Shown here: positions 17,217 to 26,237 of the stretch, in pieces
Layout of the letters: each line of letters begins with the position of its first letter
Numbering within the stretch: the first letter of the stretch is position 1
The notes under the pieces: generated by a model
What the model saw: only the letters and a program-made list of their open reading frames with translations
Told to the model about the DNA's origin: nothing
The model's database searches: none
Program-made: the position numbers and the translations under genes
From: Humibacter ginsenosidimutans
GTDB taxonomy: Bacteria; Actinomycetota; Actinomycetes; Actinomycetales; Microbacteriaceae
Assembly (NCBI RefSeq): GCF_007859675.1
Contig: NZ_CP042305.1
Coordinates: 1,116,001-1,180,000, forward strand
Length of the DNA: 64,000 nucleotides
Reading direction: 5' to 3'

Positions 17217-18326
17217 TCAGTCGTCGGTCTTCTGCTTGCGCCAGCGGATGCCCGCGGCGATGAAACCGTCGAGGTCGCCGTCGAACACCGCCTGCGGGTT
17301 GTTGACCTCGTACTCGGTGCGCAGGTCTTTCACCATCTGGTACGGCGCGAGAACGTAGGACCGCATCTGGTCGCCCCAGCTGGCCGTGATGTTGCCTGCC
17401 AGCTCCTTCTTGGCGGCCGCCTCCGCCTCGCGCTGCAGCAGCAGCAGACGGGACTGCAGCACCCGCATGGCCGCAGCGCGGTTCTGGATCTGCGACTTCT
17501 CGTTCTGCATCGAGACGACGATGCCGGTGGGGAGGTGCGTGATGCGCACAGCCGAGTCCGTGGTGTTCACCGACTGGCCGCCTGGGCCCGACGAACGGAA
17601 GACGTCCACGCGGATGTCGGTCTCGGGGATGTCGACCTCCTGCGCCTCCTCCATGAGCGGGATCACCTCGACCGCCGCGAAAGAGGTCTGGCGCTTGCCG
17701 GCCGAGTTGAAGGGACTCATGCGCACCAGTCGGTGCGTGCCTGCCTCGACGGAGAGGGTTCCGAACGCGTAGGGGGCATCCACCTCGAAGGTCGCCGACT
17801 TGATGCCGGCCTCTTCGGCGTAGCTCGTGTCCATGACCTGAACGGGATATCCGTGCTGCTCGGCCCAGCGCAGGTACATGCGCAGAAGCATCTCGGCGAA
17901 GTCGGCGGCATCCACTCCCCCCGCACCCGCGCGGATCGTCACCACGGCGGGCCGTTCGTCGTACTCGCCGTCGAGCAGGGTCTGCACCTCGAGATCGCCG
18001 ACCGTCTTCTGCAGCTCGAGCAGCTCGTTGCGGGCCTCTTCGGCTGACTCGTCGTCGCCCTCGGCATTGGCCAGTTCGACCAGCACCTCGAGGTCGTCGA
18101 GCCGCTGCTCGATGCCGTTCAGTCTGCCGAGGTCCGCCTGACGATGGCTCAGAGCGCTGGTGACCTTCTGCGCCTTCTCGGGGTCGTCCCAGAGATCGGG
18201 GGCGCCGGCCTCTTCACTCAGTCGGTCGATGTCGGCGCGCAGGCGCTCCACGTCGACGACGGCACGGATGTCGGCGAAGGTCGCCCGCACATCCGCGATC
18301 TGCGCACTCAAATCCAGTTCGATCAT
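17217..18326 (-). CDS. prfB: peptide chain release factor 2
   Basis: A 369-residue class I release factor for UGA and UAA stops. The stop-codon recognition tripeptide region reads [11 protein letters not shown] and the catalytic peptidyl-hydrolysis motif reads [17 protein letters not shown], both intact. It is continuous from the ATG with no in-frame UGA near codon 26, so the programmed frameshift known from enteric prfB is absent. A TATCCT box 9 bases upstream suggests a near-leaderless transcript. Confidence 0.95.
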   Translation of the reverse strand: MIELDLSAQIADVRATFADIRAVVDVERLRADIDRLSEEAGAPDLWDDPEKAQKVTSALSHRQADLGRLNGIEQRLDDLEVLVELANAEGDDESAEEARNELLELQKTVGDLEVQTLLDGEYDERPAVVTIRAGAGGVDAADFAEMLLRMYLRWAEQHGYPVQVMDTSYAEEAGIKSATFEVDAPYAFGTLSVEAGTHRLVRMSPFNSAGKRQTSFAAVEVIPLMEEAQEVDIPETDIRVDVFRSSGPGGQSVNTTDSAVRITHLPTGIVVSMQNEKSQIQNRAAAMRVLQSRLLLLQREAEAAAKKELAGNITASWGDQMRSYVLAPYQMVKDLRTEYEVNNPQAVFDGDLDGFIAAGIRWRKQKTDD

Positions 18327-18335
18327 GACCGCCTA

Positions 18336-18341
18336 AGGATA
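18336..18341 (-). promoter_or_regulatory. -10 box (TATCCT) before prfB
   Basis: On the minus strand TATCCT ends 9 bases before the prfB ATG, and no ribosome site is visible between them. Confidence 0.45.
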
Positions 18342-18430
18342 TCCGCCTGCACCGCCTGCACCGTGCCGCGCCCACCACGTGCGCCACCGACCGAAGACGC
18401 TCATGGTCCATCGGTCGTTGGTATCCCACC

Positions 18431-18436
18431 TAGGCT
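18431..18436 (+). promoter_or_regulatory. -10 box (TAGGCT) before the MFS permease
   Basis: TAGGCT ends 9 bases before the ATG at 18446. GGAG between them could still serve as a weak ribosome site. Confidence 0.45.
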
Positions 18437-18445
18437 GGAGACGAT

Positions 18446-19711
18446 ATGACCTCCGGCGACGTGAACTTCAGCATCCGGGATGTCGCGCTCGCAGCGTTCC
18501 TCCCCACCGCACTGTTCTCCATCGGCGAGGGCGCCGTCATTCCCATCATCCCGGTGCTCGCGCACAATCTCGGCGCAGGCCTCGCACTGGCCGGATTCAT
18601 CGGCGGCATGATCATGGTCGGCGAGATGATCGGCGACATCCCGAGCGGCTGGATCGTCTCGCGCTTCGGCGAACGACGCTCGATGATCGCCTCCGCCCTG
18701 CTGTGCATCGTCGGGCTCGTCGTGTGCCTGCTCGCGCCCGGCGACCTCATGCTCACCATCGGCGTGTTCCTCATCGGACTCGCCACCAGCGTGTTCGCGC
18801 TCGCCAGGCACGCGTTCATGACCGGCTACGTTCCCCTTCGCTACCGCGCCAGGGCCTTGTCGACGCTCGGCGGAGTGTTCCGCGGCGGATGGTTCATCGG
18901 GCCGTTCATCAGCGCGGGCGTCATCGCGTTGTTCGGCAATCCGCACTACGTGTTCTGGGTGCACATCGTGATGTGCGTGGCCGCCACCGTCGTGCTCATC
19001 GTCGTACCCGACCCGACGGAGACCATCGTCGCCGGCCGCGGCGAGGTCGTCACCGCGAAGGCGCACGGGGCTCAGGATGCCGGCCGGGCCGAGGCGAAGG
19101 AGCGCACGGAGGGCCTCTTCCGCACCATCTGGTCGAACCGCGCCGTGCTCACCCGTATGGGCACGTGTGCGGCGCTGATCTCCGCGCTGAGGTCGTCGCG
19201 CACCGTGATCCTGCCCCTGGCCGCCGTCGCGATCGGGATGCCCGCGGCCTCCACCGCGCTCATCATCGGCATCGCGGGCGCTGTCGACTTCGCGCTTTTC
19301 TACACCTCCGGCCAGATCATGGACCGCTTCGGTCGACTGTGGTCGGCCCTGCCGTCCATGATCGGGCTGAGCCTCACCCACATCGCGCTCGCCTTCGTGA
19401 CCGACCAGACCTGGTTCACCGTCGTCGCGGTCGTGATGGCGCTGGCGAACGGGGTGGGCAGCGGCATCCTCATGACTCTCGGTGCCGACCTCGCCCCGCG
19501 CACCGATCCGGCGCCGTTCCTCGGCGCATGGCGGTTCACCAACGATGCAGGTCAGGCCGGGGCGCCGCTGTTCGTCTCGGGTGTCACCGCGCTGTTCTCG
19601 CTGGCAGCCGCATCGTTCTCCATGGGCGTGCTCGGCCTGATCGGGGCAGGGATGCTCGTGCGCTACGTTCCCCGCTACGTGCCCAAGCGCAGACTGGTCG
19701 CCGACGCCTGA
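18446..19711 (+). CDS. major facilitator superfamily transporter
   Basis: A 421-residue permease with about twelve hydrophobic helices. Motif A between helices 2 and 3 reads GDIPSGWIVSRFGERRSM. A charged cytoplasmic loop (about residues 190-230, rich in Glu, Arg and Ala) separates two six-helix halves, and helix 7 restarts at RAVLTRMGTCAALISAL. The architecture fits drug or metabolite exporters of the MFS, but the substrate cannot be told. It is divergent from prfB and ends 60 bases before the gene for a secreted beta-helix protein. Confidence 0.85.
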   Translation: MTSGDVNFSIRDVALAAFLPTALFSIGEGAVIPIIPVLAHNLGAGLALAGFIGGMIMVGEMIGDIPSGWIVSRFGERRSMIASALLCIVGLVVCLLAPGDLMLTIGVFLIGLATSVFALARHAFMTGYVPLRYRARALSTLGGVFRGGWFIGPFISAGVIALFGNPHYVFWVHIVMCVAATVVLIVVPDPTETIVAGRGEVVTAKAHGAQDAGRAEAKERTEGLFRTIWSNRAVLTRMGTCAALISALRSSRTVILPLAAVAIGMPAASTALIIGIAGAVDFALFYTSGQIMDRFGRLWSALPSMIGLSLTHIALAFVTDQTWFTVVAVVMALANGVGSGILMTLGADLAPRTDPAPFLGAWRFTNDAGQAGAPLFVSGVTALFSLAAASFSMGVLGLIGAGMLVRYVPRYVPKRRLVADA

Positions 19712-19771
19712 CGCTTGCCGCGGCGGGGGACGCGGCGCATTCTGGGAAGCGAGCCCTCGGAGGCTCGCACG

Positions 19772-21121
19772 ATGTACGCGATTCGGAGCATTCCTGCACT
19801 CCTTGCTCGATGGGCGCCTGCCGCCCTCGCCGTGTTCGTGCTGTGCGCGCCCGCGGATGCGCCGGCCGTTGCCGGCCCCGCGAGTGGGGCGGGATCGGCG
19901 TCGGCAGGGCTTGCCGCCGACAGCGTCACGCGGGTGGTGACCGTGAGCCCAGGTGACGATGTGAACGCCGCGATCACTCGTGCCGAGCCGGGCGACACCG
20001 TGCTCTTGTCGGCGGGAAGCTATCCCGGTCCGCTGCTGGTGGACAACGCGGTGACCCTCGACTCCGGCGACGCGACGGTGACGGCACTCGACGGTCTCCC
20101 CGCCGTCGAGGTGGGCGCGGTCGGCGCGACGCTGGAGTCTCTGACGGTGACGTGCGACTCGGCTGTTGATTCGACGGGCATCCGGGTGACAGCCGATCGC
20201 GTGAGCGTGATCGACACCTCCGTGCTCCAGTGCGCCCACGGTGTCGAACTGAACGGTGCCACCGATGCCTATCTGCAGGGCGACGACGTGCTCGGCAGTC
20301 GGGGCGACGGCTCAGGCGTCGGTGTGGTCGCCGACGATGCCGACCGTCTGACCGTCTTCGACGACACCTTCGAAGACGACGACACCGGTGTCGTCGTGCG
20401 ACACACCTCGGCACCGGCCTTCGATTCGAACACGTTCTCGCGAATCGGCACCGCCGTGGCCCTCCTCGCCGTCGACGATGCGGTCGTGAGCGAAACCCGG
20501 GTGGGCGGCGCAGAGAAGGACGCTGTGCTGATCTCCGGCGCAGACGGCGCGGAGATCACGGGCTTCGACGGCGACGGCTCGGACGCCGCGGTTCAGCTCT
20601 CGGCCGCGGACGGACCGTCGTCGGTGGTCAGCCTGGAGAATGCGAACCTCGCGCGCTTCGCTGTCGGCCTGCAGGTCGACGCCCACAGCATCGACGACGC
20701 CGTGACCGTGCTCGGCTCCCGATTCGACGGTGTCACACGAGCGGGCATCGCCGTTGCGGCCGGATCGGGCGGAACGGTGGATGCCGCGATCGACGACTTC
20801 TTCGGCGGCTGCGGTCCAGAGGCTCCCGCGCATTCGTACGACGGAGGGGGTGTGCTCGTCGACGATCCATCGCTCGCGGTCTCCTTCCTCCGGCACAACT
20901 GCACTCCGCCGGCGGCCGCCGGCTCGGCGGGCGGCGCCTCATCGAGCGCCTCGGTGGCCGGCGCGAGCTCGGGAGGCGCCGTCGACGAAGGCGACAGCGA
21001 CAACGGCGTGCCGTGGAAGGCGATCGGCTCGGTGCTGGTCACGGGAGGGGTCGCGTTGCTCCTCGCCGGATGCGCCGTCGGAGTGCTCTACGCGATGCGC
21101 CGCGGCCGCAGCCCGCGGTGA
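19772..21121 (+). CDS. secreted, C-terminally anchored right-handed beta-helix protein
   Basis: A 449-residue protein. An N-terminal signal peptide (about residues 1-36, LLARWAPAALAVFVLCAPADA) precedes VVTVSPGDDVNAAITRAEPGDTVLL, the usual opening of a parallel beta-helix. About ten coils of Asp/Val-rich repeats follow, then a Ser/Ala/Gly spacer and a C-terminal helix (IGSVLVTGGVALLLAGCAVGVL) with a basic tail. It should stand on the outer membrane face. Catalytic residues of pectate lyases are not evident, so it may bind rather than cut polysaccharide. The ATG at 19772 has GGAGG 8 bases before it. The stop faces the end of the Tad operon. Confidence 0.75.
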   Translation: MYAIRSIPALLARWAPAALAVFVLCAPADAPAVAGPASGAGSASAGLAADSVTRVVTVSPGDDVNAAITRAEPGDTVLLSAGSYPGPLLVDNAVTLDSGDATVTALDGLPAVEVGAVGATLESLTVTCDSAVDSTGIRVTADRVSVIDTSVLQCAHGVELNGATDAYLQGDDVLGSRGDGSGVGVVADDADRLTVFDDTFEDDDTGVVVRHTSAPAFDSNTFSRIGTAVALLAVDDAVVSETRVGGAEKDAVLISGADGAEITGFDGDGSDAAVQLSAADGPSSVVSLENANLARFAVGLQVDAHSIDDAVTVLGSRFDGVTRAGIAVAAGSGGTVDAAIDDFFGGCGPEAPAHSYDGGGVLVDDPSLAVSFLRHNCTPPAAAGSAGGASSSASVAGASSGGAVDEGDSDNGVPWKAIGSVLVTGGVALLLAGCAVGVLYAMRRGRSPR

Positions 21122-21137
21122 CAGCCCGAGCCGGCGA

Positions 21138-21584
21138 TCAGTGGAGCACGCTTCGCGCGCTGGCCGTGACGTCGATGCGGAACCCCTTCGGCACGAACGG
21201 CGAGACGACAGGCGGATGCCAGACCGCCGACAGCCGCACGGTGGCGCTTCTGCCGTCCGCCGTGTCTGCACGTTCGACGCGGAGCCCGTCGAACCCGTCA
21301 GCCGCGGCCGTGCCCACGAAGTCCTGCACCGCGTCACGGACGGCGCGTGGCTCGAGCACGGGATGCGGGCTGCCGTTCACCACCCGCACGTCGGTGAGGC
21401 TGTAGGACTCCGCGCCGGCGAGGGCCGCGGAGTCGGCCAGCGCATACAGGCGTTCCCGCTCCAGATAAAGCGAGGTGATCGCCGTGACCGACAGCACCAC
21501 GACCAGACAGAGCACCGCATAGCCGATGATGAGCGGCAACACCGATCCACGATCGTCGCGAAGACGCGCCACAACACCCGACAT
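21138..21584 (-). CDS. TadG/TadE-like pilus assembly protein (pseudopilin)
   Basis: A 148-residue protein opening with a basic segment and DDRGSVLPLIIGYAVLCLVVVLSVTAITSLYLERERLYALADSAALAGAESY, the type IV pilin-like helix and downstream DSAALAGA typical of TadG/RcpC-associated minor pilins. The rest is a small extracytoplasmic domain. The ATG overlaps the preceding gene's stop by one base. It is the last gene of the Tad operon. Confidence 0.72.
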   Translation of the reverse strand: MSGVVARLRDDRGSVLPLIIGYAVLCLVVVLSVTAITSLYLERERLYALADSAALAGAESYSLTDVRVVNGSPHPVLEPRAVRDAVQDFVGTAAADGFDGLRVERADTADGRSATVRLSAVWHPPVVSPFVPKGFRIDVTASARSVLH

Positions 21585-22081
21585 CACCGGGCACTCCAGA
21601 AGCGCGAGACGCGCTGCGTGCTCGACGCCTGCACCGAGACAGCGGCGTCGTGCCGCAGGTCGAGCACGTCGGGCACGAGCGGCAACGGCGCCCGAACGCG
21701 CACCGTCACGGTGACCGTGCCGAGCCGGGTGAGGCAGGCATCCGGGTGCGAGCGGCACGACACCTGCACGCGTGCTGCGTCGGCCTGGAGGCCGAAGTCG
21801 GCGAGCGCGAACGCGACGGCTGCGGACGCCTCCGCCGAGGCATCCGCCTGATCACTCCCCTGCACATACACCCGTGCCGCCTGCCGCGCGGCTCCTGCTG
21901 CGGCGAGCTGCGCGCCCTGAATGCCGGCCAGCGCGATCACCAGATAGACGATGGGGACGAGCAGGATGAGCCCGGCCGTGATGAACTCCAGCGCCGCGTT
22001 GCCGCGGTCGCTCGTCACGGCGAGGCGCCATCCGCCCTTTCGGTGCGGGATGCCGTCAGCGGAGTGTTTCGCGCGGAGCAT
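21584..22081 (-). CDS. TadE-like minor pilin (second copy)
   Basis: A 165-residue protein with the TadE-type N-terminal motif DRGNAALEFITAGLILLVPIVYLVIALAGIQ. Small residues follow (GAARQAARVYVQ), then an extracytoplasmic beta-rich part with two Cys (CRSHPDAC). The ATG at 22081 has GGAGG about 9 bases upstream and overlaps the previous gene by 26 bases; a GTG at 22018 would give the more usual short N-terminus. TadE-type proteins help assemble or cap Flp pili. Confidence 0.7.
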   Translation of the reverse strand: MLRAKHSADGIPHRKGGWRLAVTSDRGNAALEFITAGLILLVPIVYLVIALAGIQGAQLAAAGAARQAARVYVQGSDQADASAEASAAVAFALADFGLQADAARVQVSCRSHPDACLTRLGTVTVTVRVRAPLPLVPDVLDLRHDAAVSVQASSTQRVSRFWSAR

Positions 22082-22544
22082 GCCCGCTGACCTCCACGAC
22101 GCGATCGGGCCCGAACAGGCCCAGCAGCGGAAGTGGTGCGCGCACCGTGACCTCGACGGCGGCCGTGCCCCGGTAGCGCACCACGGCCGCCGTCACATCG
22201 TGCGCGTATTCGTCGCCGATCGCCGAGCTGATCAGTTCGCGTGTGCGTTGCTCGCCGTCGGCGAGGGTGTTGTCGGCGAGCGCCGCGATGTGCGCGCCTT
22301 CGGCTGCTGAGTCGATGAGCGTGTTGCGCACGAGCAATGAGAGTCCGAGCTGCAGCACGGCCAAGGTCAGCACGGTGAGCAGGGCGCCCACCATGGCGAA
22401 TTCCGCGGGTGCGGAGCCGCGCTCGTCGCCGAGCCCAGCCCGAACAGATCGTGCCGCAGTGCCGCGCGGAGCCGTCACCGATCGTGGCCCGACGACCCCG
22501 TCGCGGAGCACGCGTCGCACCGGATCGACACCGGAAACCCTCAT
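22056..22544 (-). CDS. TadE-like minor pilin (first copy)
   Basis: A 162-residue protein. A basic leader of about 40 residues precedes DERGSAPAEFAMVGALLTVLTLAVLQLGLSLLVRNTLIDSAAEGAHIAA, the processed hydrophobic helix of TadE-family pseudopilins. The unusually long leader could mean a later start. The gene begins one base after the stop of the small pilin gene and overlaps the next TadE-like gene, so all are translated from one message. Confidence 0.72.
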   Translation of the reverse strand: MRVSGVDPVRRVLRDGVVGPRSVTAPRGTAARSVRAGLGDERGSAPAEFAMVGALLTVLTLAVLQLGLSLLVRNTLIDSAAEGAHIAALADNTLADGEQRTRELISSAIGDEYAHDVTAAVVRYRGTAAVEVTVRAPLPLLGLFGPDRVVEVSGHAPRETLR

Positions 22545-22545
22545 C

Positions 22546-22749
22546 TCAGAACGACGTGACGCGGTCGATCGCCTGCTGGAACACGCCGCTCAGGGCGGGC
22601 GTGGCCAACGTCCAGATCGCGATGACAAGACCTGCCGTCATCAGCGTCACCAAGACCCAGCCCGGCACATCTCCTCGCTCATCGGCGAGTGCACGGTCGG
22701 CGGCCGTCCGTTTCGACGTCTCGGTGTCCTTCCGTCGTTCAGCGAGCAT
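22546..22749 (-). CDS. small single-helix membrane protein, probable Flp-type pilin
   Basis: A 67-residue protein. A charged N-terminal half (AERRKDTETSKRTAADRALADERGD) leads into one helix, WVLVTLMTAGLVIAIWTLATPAL, and the short amphipathic tail FQQAIDRVTSF. Position directly after tadC and size fit the major Flp pilin or a closely related small protein of actinobacterial Tad operons. The canonical G/E-F/Y processing site of Flp pilins is not obvious, so the assignment is tentative. AGGA lies upstream of the ATG at 22749. Confidence 0.55.
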   Translation of the reverse strand: MLAERRKDTETSKRTAADRALADERGDVPGWVLVTLMTAGLVIAIWTLATPALSGVFQQAIDRVTSF

Positions 22750-22802
22750 CACGGCGTCCTTTCTCTCGAGGTCTTCGGCATCATGGTCATCGCGGGCGCG
22801 GC

Positions 22803-23741
22803 TCAAAATCCGGACTCCAGCACCACGAATCCCGGGTACACGGCAAACAGAACAGTCACAGGCAGGATGAGGAAGACGAGCGGCACGAGCATGCCGATCT
22901 CCTTCTTTCCTGCGCGTTCGAGCAGGTCGCGCTTGGCGCCTTCCCTGGCATCCGTCACCTGAGCCCGCAACACTTCCACCAGCGGTGTGCCACGCTCGAG
23001 CGCCGTCGTGATCGCGTCGACACACCTGGTCAGCGGCGGCAGCCGGATGTCCGCGCTCGCGCGTTCGAGCGCGGTCGCCAGCGGCACTCCCATGCCGGTC
23101 TCGGCCACGACACGTCCGAGTTCGCCAGCGAGCTCACCGGATCCCGCGTGCGCGACGCGACGCAGCGCATCGAGGATGCCCTCGCCCGCGCTGAGCGACA
23201 GGGTGAGCAGTTCGAGCACGGTGGGGAACTCCTCCGACATGCGAGCCAGACGCCTGGCCGCGCGTTGCGACAGCAGACGGTCGGGCACGAGGAATCCGAC
23301 AACGCCGAAGACCACGGGCATGGCAAGCACCGCGACGGCGGGCAGAGGCCGCGCCACGGCGGCCGCGGCGACAATCGTGCCGCCTGCGGCGAGGCCGGCG
23401 AGCGCCCAGCCGACCTGCCGAAGACGGAACTCCTCCACTGTCATCACCGAGCCCGCCTGCCGGAGCCGCGAGGCGACGGCGTCGCCGCCGCCGAGCATCC
23501 TCGACGTTGTGTTGCGCACCCAGCCGACGAGCGGAGCCAGCACGGTGCCGAGGATCGGCAGCGGCTGCATCGTGCGGCGGGCGGCGAAGGCCCTCGCCGG
23601 TTCGGAGACGTCGATGAGATATGGCGCGACGCGCTCGGCGAGCCGTGGCCTGCGCATGCGTGGCACGAGCGCGAGCAACGACCAGAGGCCCATGCCGAGC
23701 CCGACACCGCACAAGGCTCCCCAACCGAGTTCCGGCGTCAT
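22803..23741 (-). CDS. tadC: type II secretion system F-domain protein, TadC-like
   Basis: A 312-residue membrane protein with the T2SSF domain (EEFPTVLELLTLSLSAGEGILDALRRVA, about residues 165-290) between paired hydrophobic helices. The C-terminal helix reads IGMLVPLVFLILPVTVLFAVYPG. TadC and TadB form the inner-membrane platform on which the ATPase TadA drives Flp pilus assembly. The ATG overlaps the tadB stop by 4 bases. Length is typical. Confidence 0.85.
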   Translation of the reverse strand: MTPELGWGALCGVGLGMGLWSLLALVPRMRRPRLAERVAPYLIDVSEPARAFAARRTMQPLPILGTVLAPLVGWVRNTTSRMLGGGDAVASRLRQAGSVMTVEEFRLRQVGWALAGLAAGGTIVAAAAVARPLPAVAVLAMPVVFGVVGFLVPDRLLSQRAARRLARMSEEFPTVLELLTLSLSAGEGILDALRRVAHAGSGELAGELGRVVAETGMGVPLATALERASADIRLPPLTRCVDAITTALERGTPLVEVLRAQVTDAREGAKRDLLERAGKKEIGMLVPLVFLILPVTVLFAVYPGFVVLESGF

Positions 23742-24604
23742 CGGAACCACCTGCGTTCCTCGGGCAACCGACCGATGGCGAGCATCGTGCGGTACGCGAC
23801 CACCGAGACCACGAGCCCGGTCACGATGACCAGCGCACCCACCGGCGTGTTGTAGGCGAGGGATGCCTCCGGTCGCGTCGCGAGCAGCGCCAGCACCACC
23901 CACGGTGCGGCGACACCCAACCGCGCGGCGCTCACCGTCCACGTCTGGCGAGCCTCGATCTCGGCACGCACGGCGGCGTCATCCCTGAGCGAGGCGGCCA
24001 GTGCCTTCAGCACCGTCACCAGCTCGCCTCCGCCGACCTCTCTCGCCATCTTCAAGGTCTCGATGATGCGATCGAAGACGGGATCGGCGACGCCGGCTTT
24101 GAGCCGATCGGCCGCGGGCGCGAACACCCCGCTCGCGCGATAGTCCCGCTCGAAGGCGGCGAAGGCCGCCCTGGTCGACTCCGGCGCCGTGCGGGCGAGT
24201 GCCGCCACCCCGTCGGGCAGAGCGAGGCCGGAACGCACGGCCGACACGAGCTGATCGACCATGTCGGGCCAGACGGTGCGGTGAGCGCGCACGCGCGCCG
24301 CCCCTCGCCACGACACGACGCTCCACGGCGCCCACAGACCGAGCACGGCGAAGCCGATGGACAGCGCGATGATGCCGAACAATGCCTGGGCGACGACGAA
24401 CAGCACGCACGCGAGCAGTGCGCTGACCGCGAAGAACACGGCCGGAGTGATGCCTGGCATCCCGGCGAGCACGAGGGTCCGGCGAAGAGCATCGCGGGCG
24501 GCGGAGGGGCGACGGGTTCGCTCGGGCGAAGGCCACAGCCACGGCGATGCCATGAGCAGGAGACCGACGCCGAGCATCCCGCCCAGACCTGCGGACGGGA
24601 TCAT
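23738..24604 (-). CDS. tadB: type II secretion system F-domain protein, TadB-like
   Basis: The 288-residue product has a T2SSF domain (WPDMVDQLVSAVRSGLALPDGVAALA, then DRIIETLKMAREVGGGELVTVLKALAAS) flanked by membrane helices at both ends. It is the partner of TadC in the pilus assembly platform. The ATG at 24604 overlaps the tadA stop by 4 bases, which fixes the start. Confidence 0.85.
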   Translation of the reverse strand: MIPSAGLGGMLGVGLLLMASPWLWPSPERTRRPSAARDALRRTLVLAGMPGITPAVFFAVSALLACVLFVVAQALFGIIALSIGFAVLGLWAPWSVVSWRGAARVRAHRTVWPDMVDQLVSAVRSGLALPDGVAALARTAPESTRAAFAAFERDYRASGVFAPAADRLKAGVADPVFDRIIETLKMAREVGGGELVTVLKALAASLRDDAAVRAEIEARQTWTVSAARLGVAAPWVVLALLATRPEASLAYNTPVGALVIVTGLVVSVVAYRTMLAIGRLPEERRWFR

Positions 24605-25824
24605 CGCGCGAGCACCGATGCCGGGTCGAGCCCCGCGGCGAGAAACTTCTCCCGCTTCGTCGGGTATCCCCCGGTCGGCGCCAGGCGGCCGTCGCGCACG
24701 GCGAAGATCGGGCTGGCCTCGATCACTCCGTTGTTGACCGCGCCGCTCGGTGCCAGGATCTCGGTGACACGGCGCGTGCCGTTTCGCTCCAGAGTGCAGA
24801 ACACCACGATGTCGACGCACTGCGCGACCGTGGGCACCACGAAGCCCGAGTCGATGTTGGCGCCGGCGAGCAAGGGCAGGGTGCAGAGCTTCGCCAATGC
24901 CTCTCGTGCGCTGTTGGCGTGGATCGAGCACGCACCGGGGAGGCCGGAATTCAGCGCCAACAACAGGTCGAGACTCTCTGCCTCACGCACCTCACCGACG
25001 ACGATCCGATCCGGCCGCATGCGCAGGGCCTCTTTGATCAGCCGACGAAGCGTGATCTCGCCCGCCCCTTCGAGGCTCGGCTGCCTGCACTGCATGGCGA
25101 CGACATCGGTCGCGGCCAGGTCGAGTTCGAACGTCTCCTCCACGGTGATCACGCGCTCGCTCGGAGGCACCGCGGCGAGCATCGCTCCGAGAAGTGTCGT
25201 CTTGCCGCTCTGCGTCGCACCGGCGATCAAGACGTTCTGGCCCGCCAGCACGCACAACCGGAGAAAGGCCGCGGCCTGTTGCGTGATCGATCCCAGCTCC
25301 ACCAGCCGTCCCAGGTCGCGGATGCGCCGGGAGAACTTGCGCACGTTGACCGCCCAGTGGGTTCTGGTCACGTCGGGGATCACCACGTGAAGCCGGCTCC
25401 CGTCCGGCAACGACGCGTCGACGAACGGCGACGACAGATCGACTCGGCGGCCGGATGCCTGCAGCATGCGTTCGACGAGGTCCCGAACCTGACCGTCGGT
25501 GAGCGCCAGGTCCACTCGCTCCGAGCGTCCGCTGCGAGCCACGAAGCACCGGTCCGGCGCGTTCAGCCAGATCTCCTCCACTCCCGGGTCATCGAGGTAG
25601 GGCTGCAACGGACCGAAGCCGGTGAGCGACGCGAGCACCTCCCGCTCCGTGCTCACCTCATCGGCGACGAGAGGCAACGATCCGCCGAGCGAACGCTCTG
25701 TGAACCGGCGCACCTCGTCCCTCGCGTACTGGGCCGCGCGCGGAGCATCCGCCGTGAGATCGACTCCCTCACGCCGCACCCGGTCGCGCACGCGGTCGGT
25801 GATGAGTCGCACGGCGTCGGTCAT
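24601..25824 (-). CDS. tadA: CpaF/TadA-type pilus assembly secretion ATPase
   Basis: A 407-residue ATPase of the type II/IV secretion superfamily. It has a helical N-terminal domain, Walker A in LIAGATQSGKTTLLGAML (about residue 212), an Asp box (ITVEETFELDL), a His box near MQCRQPSLEGAGEIT and Walker B-like RMRPDRIVVGEVREAE. All core residues are visible. It powers Flp pilus extrusion through TadB/TadC. It is the first gene of a seven-gene operon. No TadZ, CpaB, prepilin peptidase or secretin is present nearby, as usual for the reduced actinobacterial version. Confidence 0.9.
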   Translation of the reverse strand: MTDAVRLITDRVRDRVRREGVDLTADAPRAAQYARDEVRRFTERSLGGSLPLVADEVSTEREVLASLTGFGPLQPYLDDPGVEEIWLNAPDRCFVARSGRSERVDLALTDGQVRDLVERMLQASGRRVDLSSPFVDASLPDGSRLHVVIPDVTRTHWAVNVRKFSRRIRDLGRLVELGSITQQAAAFLRLCVLAGQNVLIAGATQSGKTTLLGAMLAAVPPSERVITVEETFELDLAATDVVAMQCRQPSLEGAGEITLRRLIKEALRMRPDRIVVGEVREAESLDLLLALNSGLPGACSIHANSAREALAKLCTLPLLAGANIDSGFVVPTVAQCVDIVVFCTLERNGTRRVTEILAPSGAVNNGVIEASPIFAVRDGRLAPTGGYPTKREKFLAAGLDPASVLAR

Positions 25825-25961
25825 GCCGACATGATGTCGTCGGCGTCCGCCTTCGTGCTCGAGTTATCCACATCGACAACCGGAAGCACGAACGATCCGT
25901 GTCAGCCCATGCTGTCGCGGCCACGAGCATCCCGAGACCGCCTAAGCTGATCAGCGCCCGC

Positions 25962-26043
25962 GCGGGAGTGGTGAAATTGGCAGACACGCAGGATTTAGGT
26001 TCCTGTGCTTTCGAGCGTGGGGGTTCAAGTCCCCTCTCCCGCA
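25962..26043 (+). tRNA. tRNA-Leu (anticodon UAG)
   Basis: The 82-base gene starts GCGGGAGTGGTGAAATTGG and ends GGTTCAAGTCCCCTCTCCCGCA. The 7-bp acceptor stem is perfect, a long variable arm (class II) is present, and the anticodon loop TTTAGGT reads UAG. CCA is not encoded. A TAAGCT box lies 14 bases upstream as a possible -10. Confidence 0.95.
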
Positions 26044-26237
26044 CTCGTCTCAGGCGCCGAGACGACCGTCATCCTCTGGGATGACATCTGTCACGGTCTC
26101 GCTCAGCTTTCTGCTTTCTTGGAATTCGCCCGGATAGACTCTCGACGGGCTCGGGGGTGCCACTCCCGGTCGCCCCTTCTTCCCCGCTTTCGCCGACGAC
26201 CGGTTTGCCGCTGCCAGCGGGCGCCGACAGGAGTTTC

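Noticed and set aside
17217..18326. Programmed frameshift in prfB
   Set aside because: The frame is continuous from the ATG and no early in-frame UGA with a slippery site was found.
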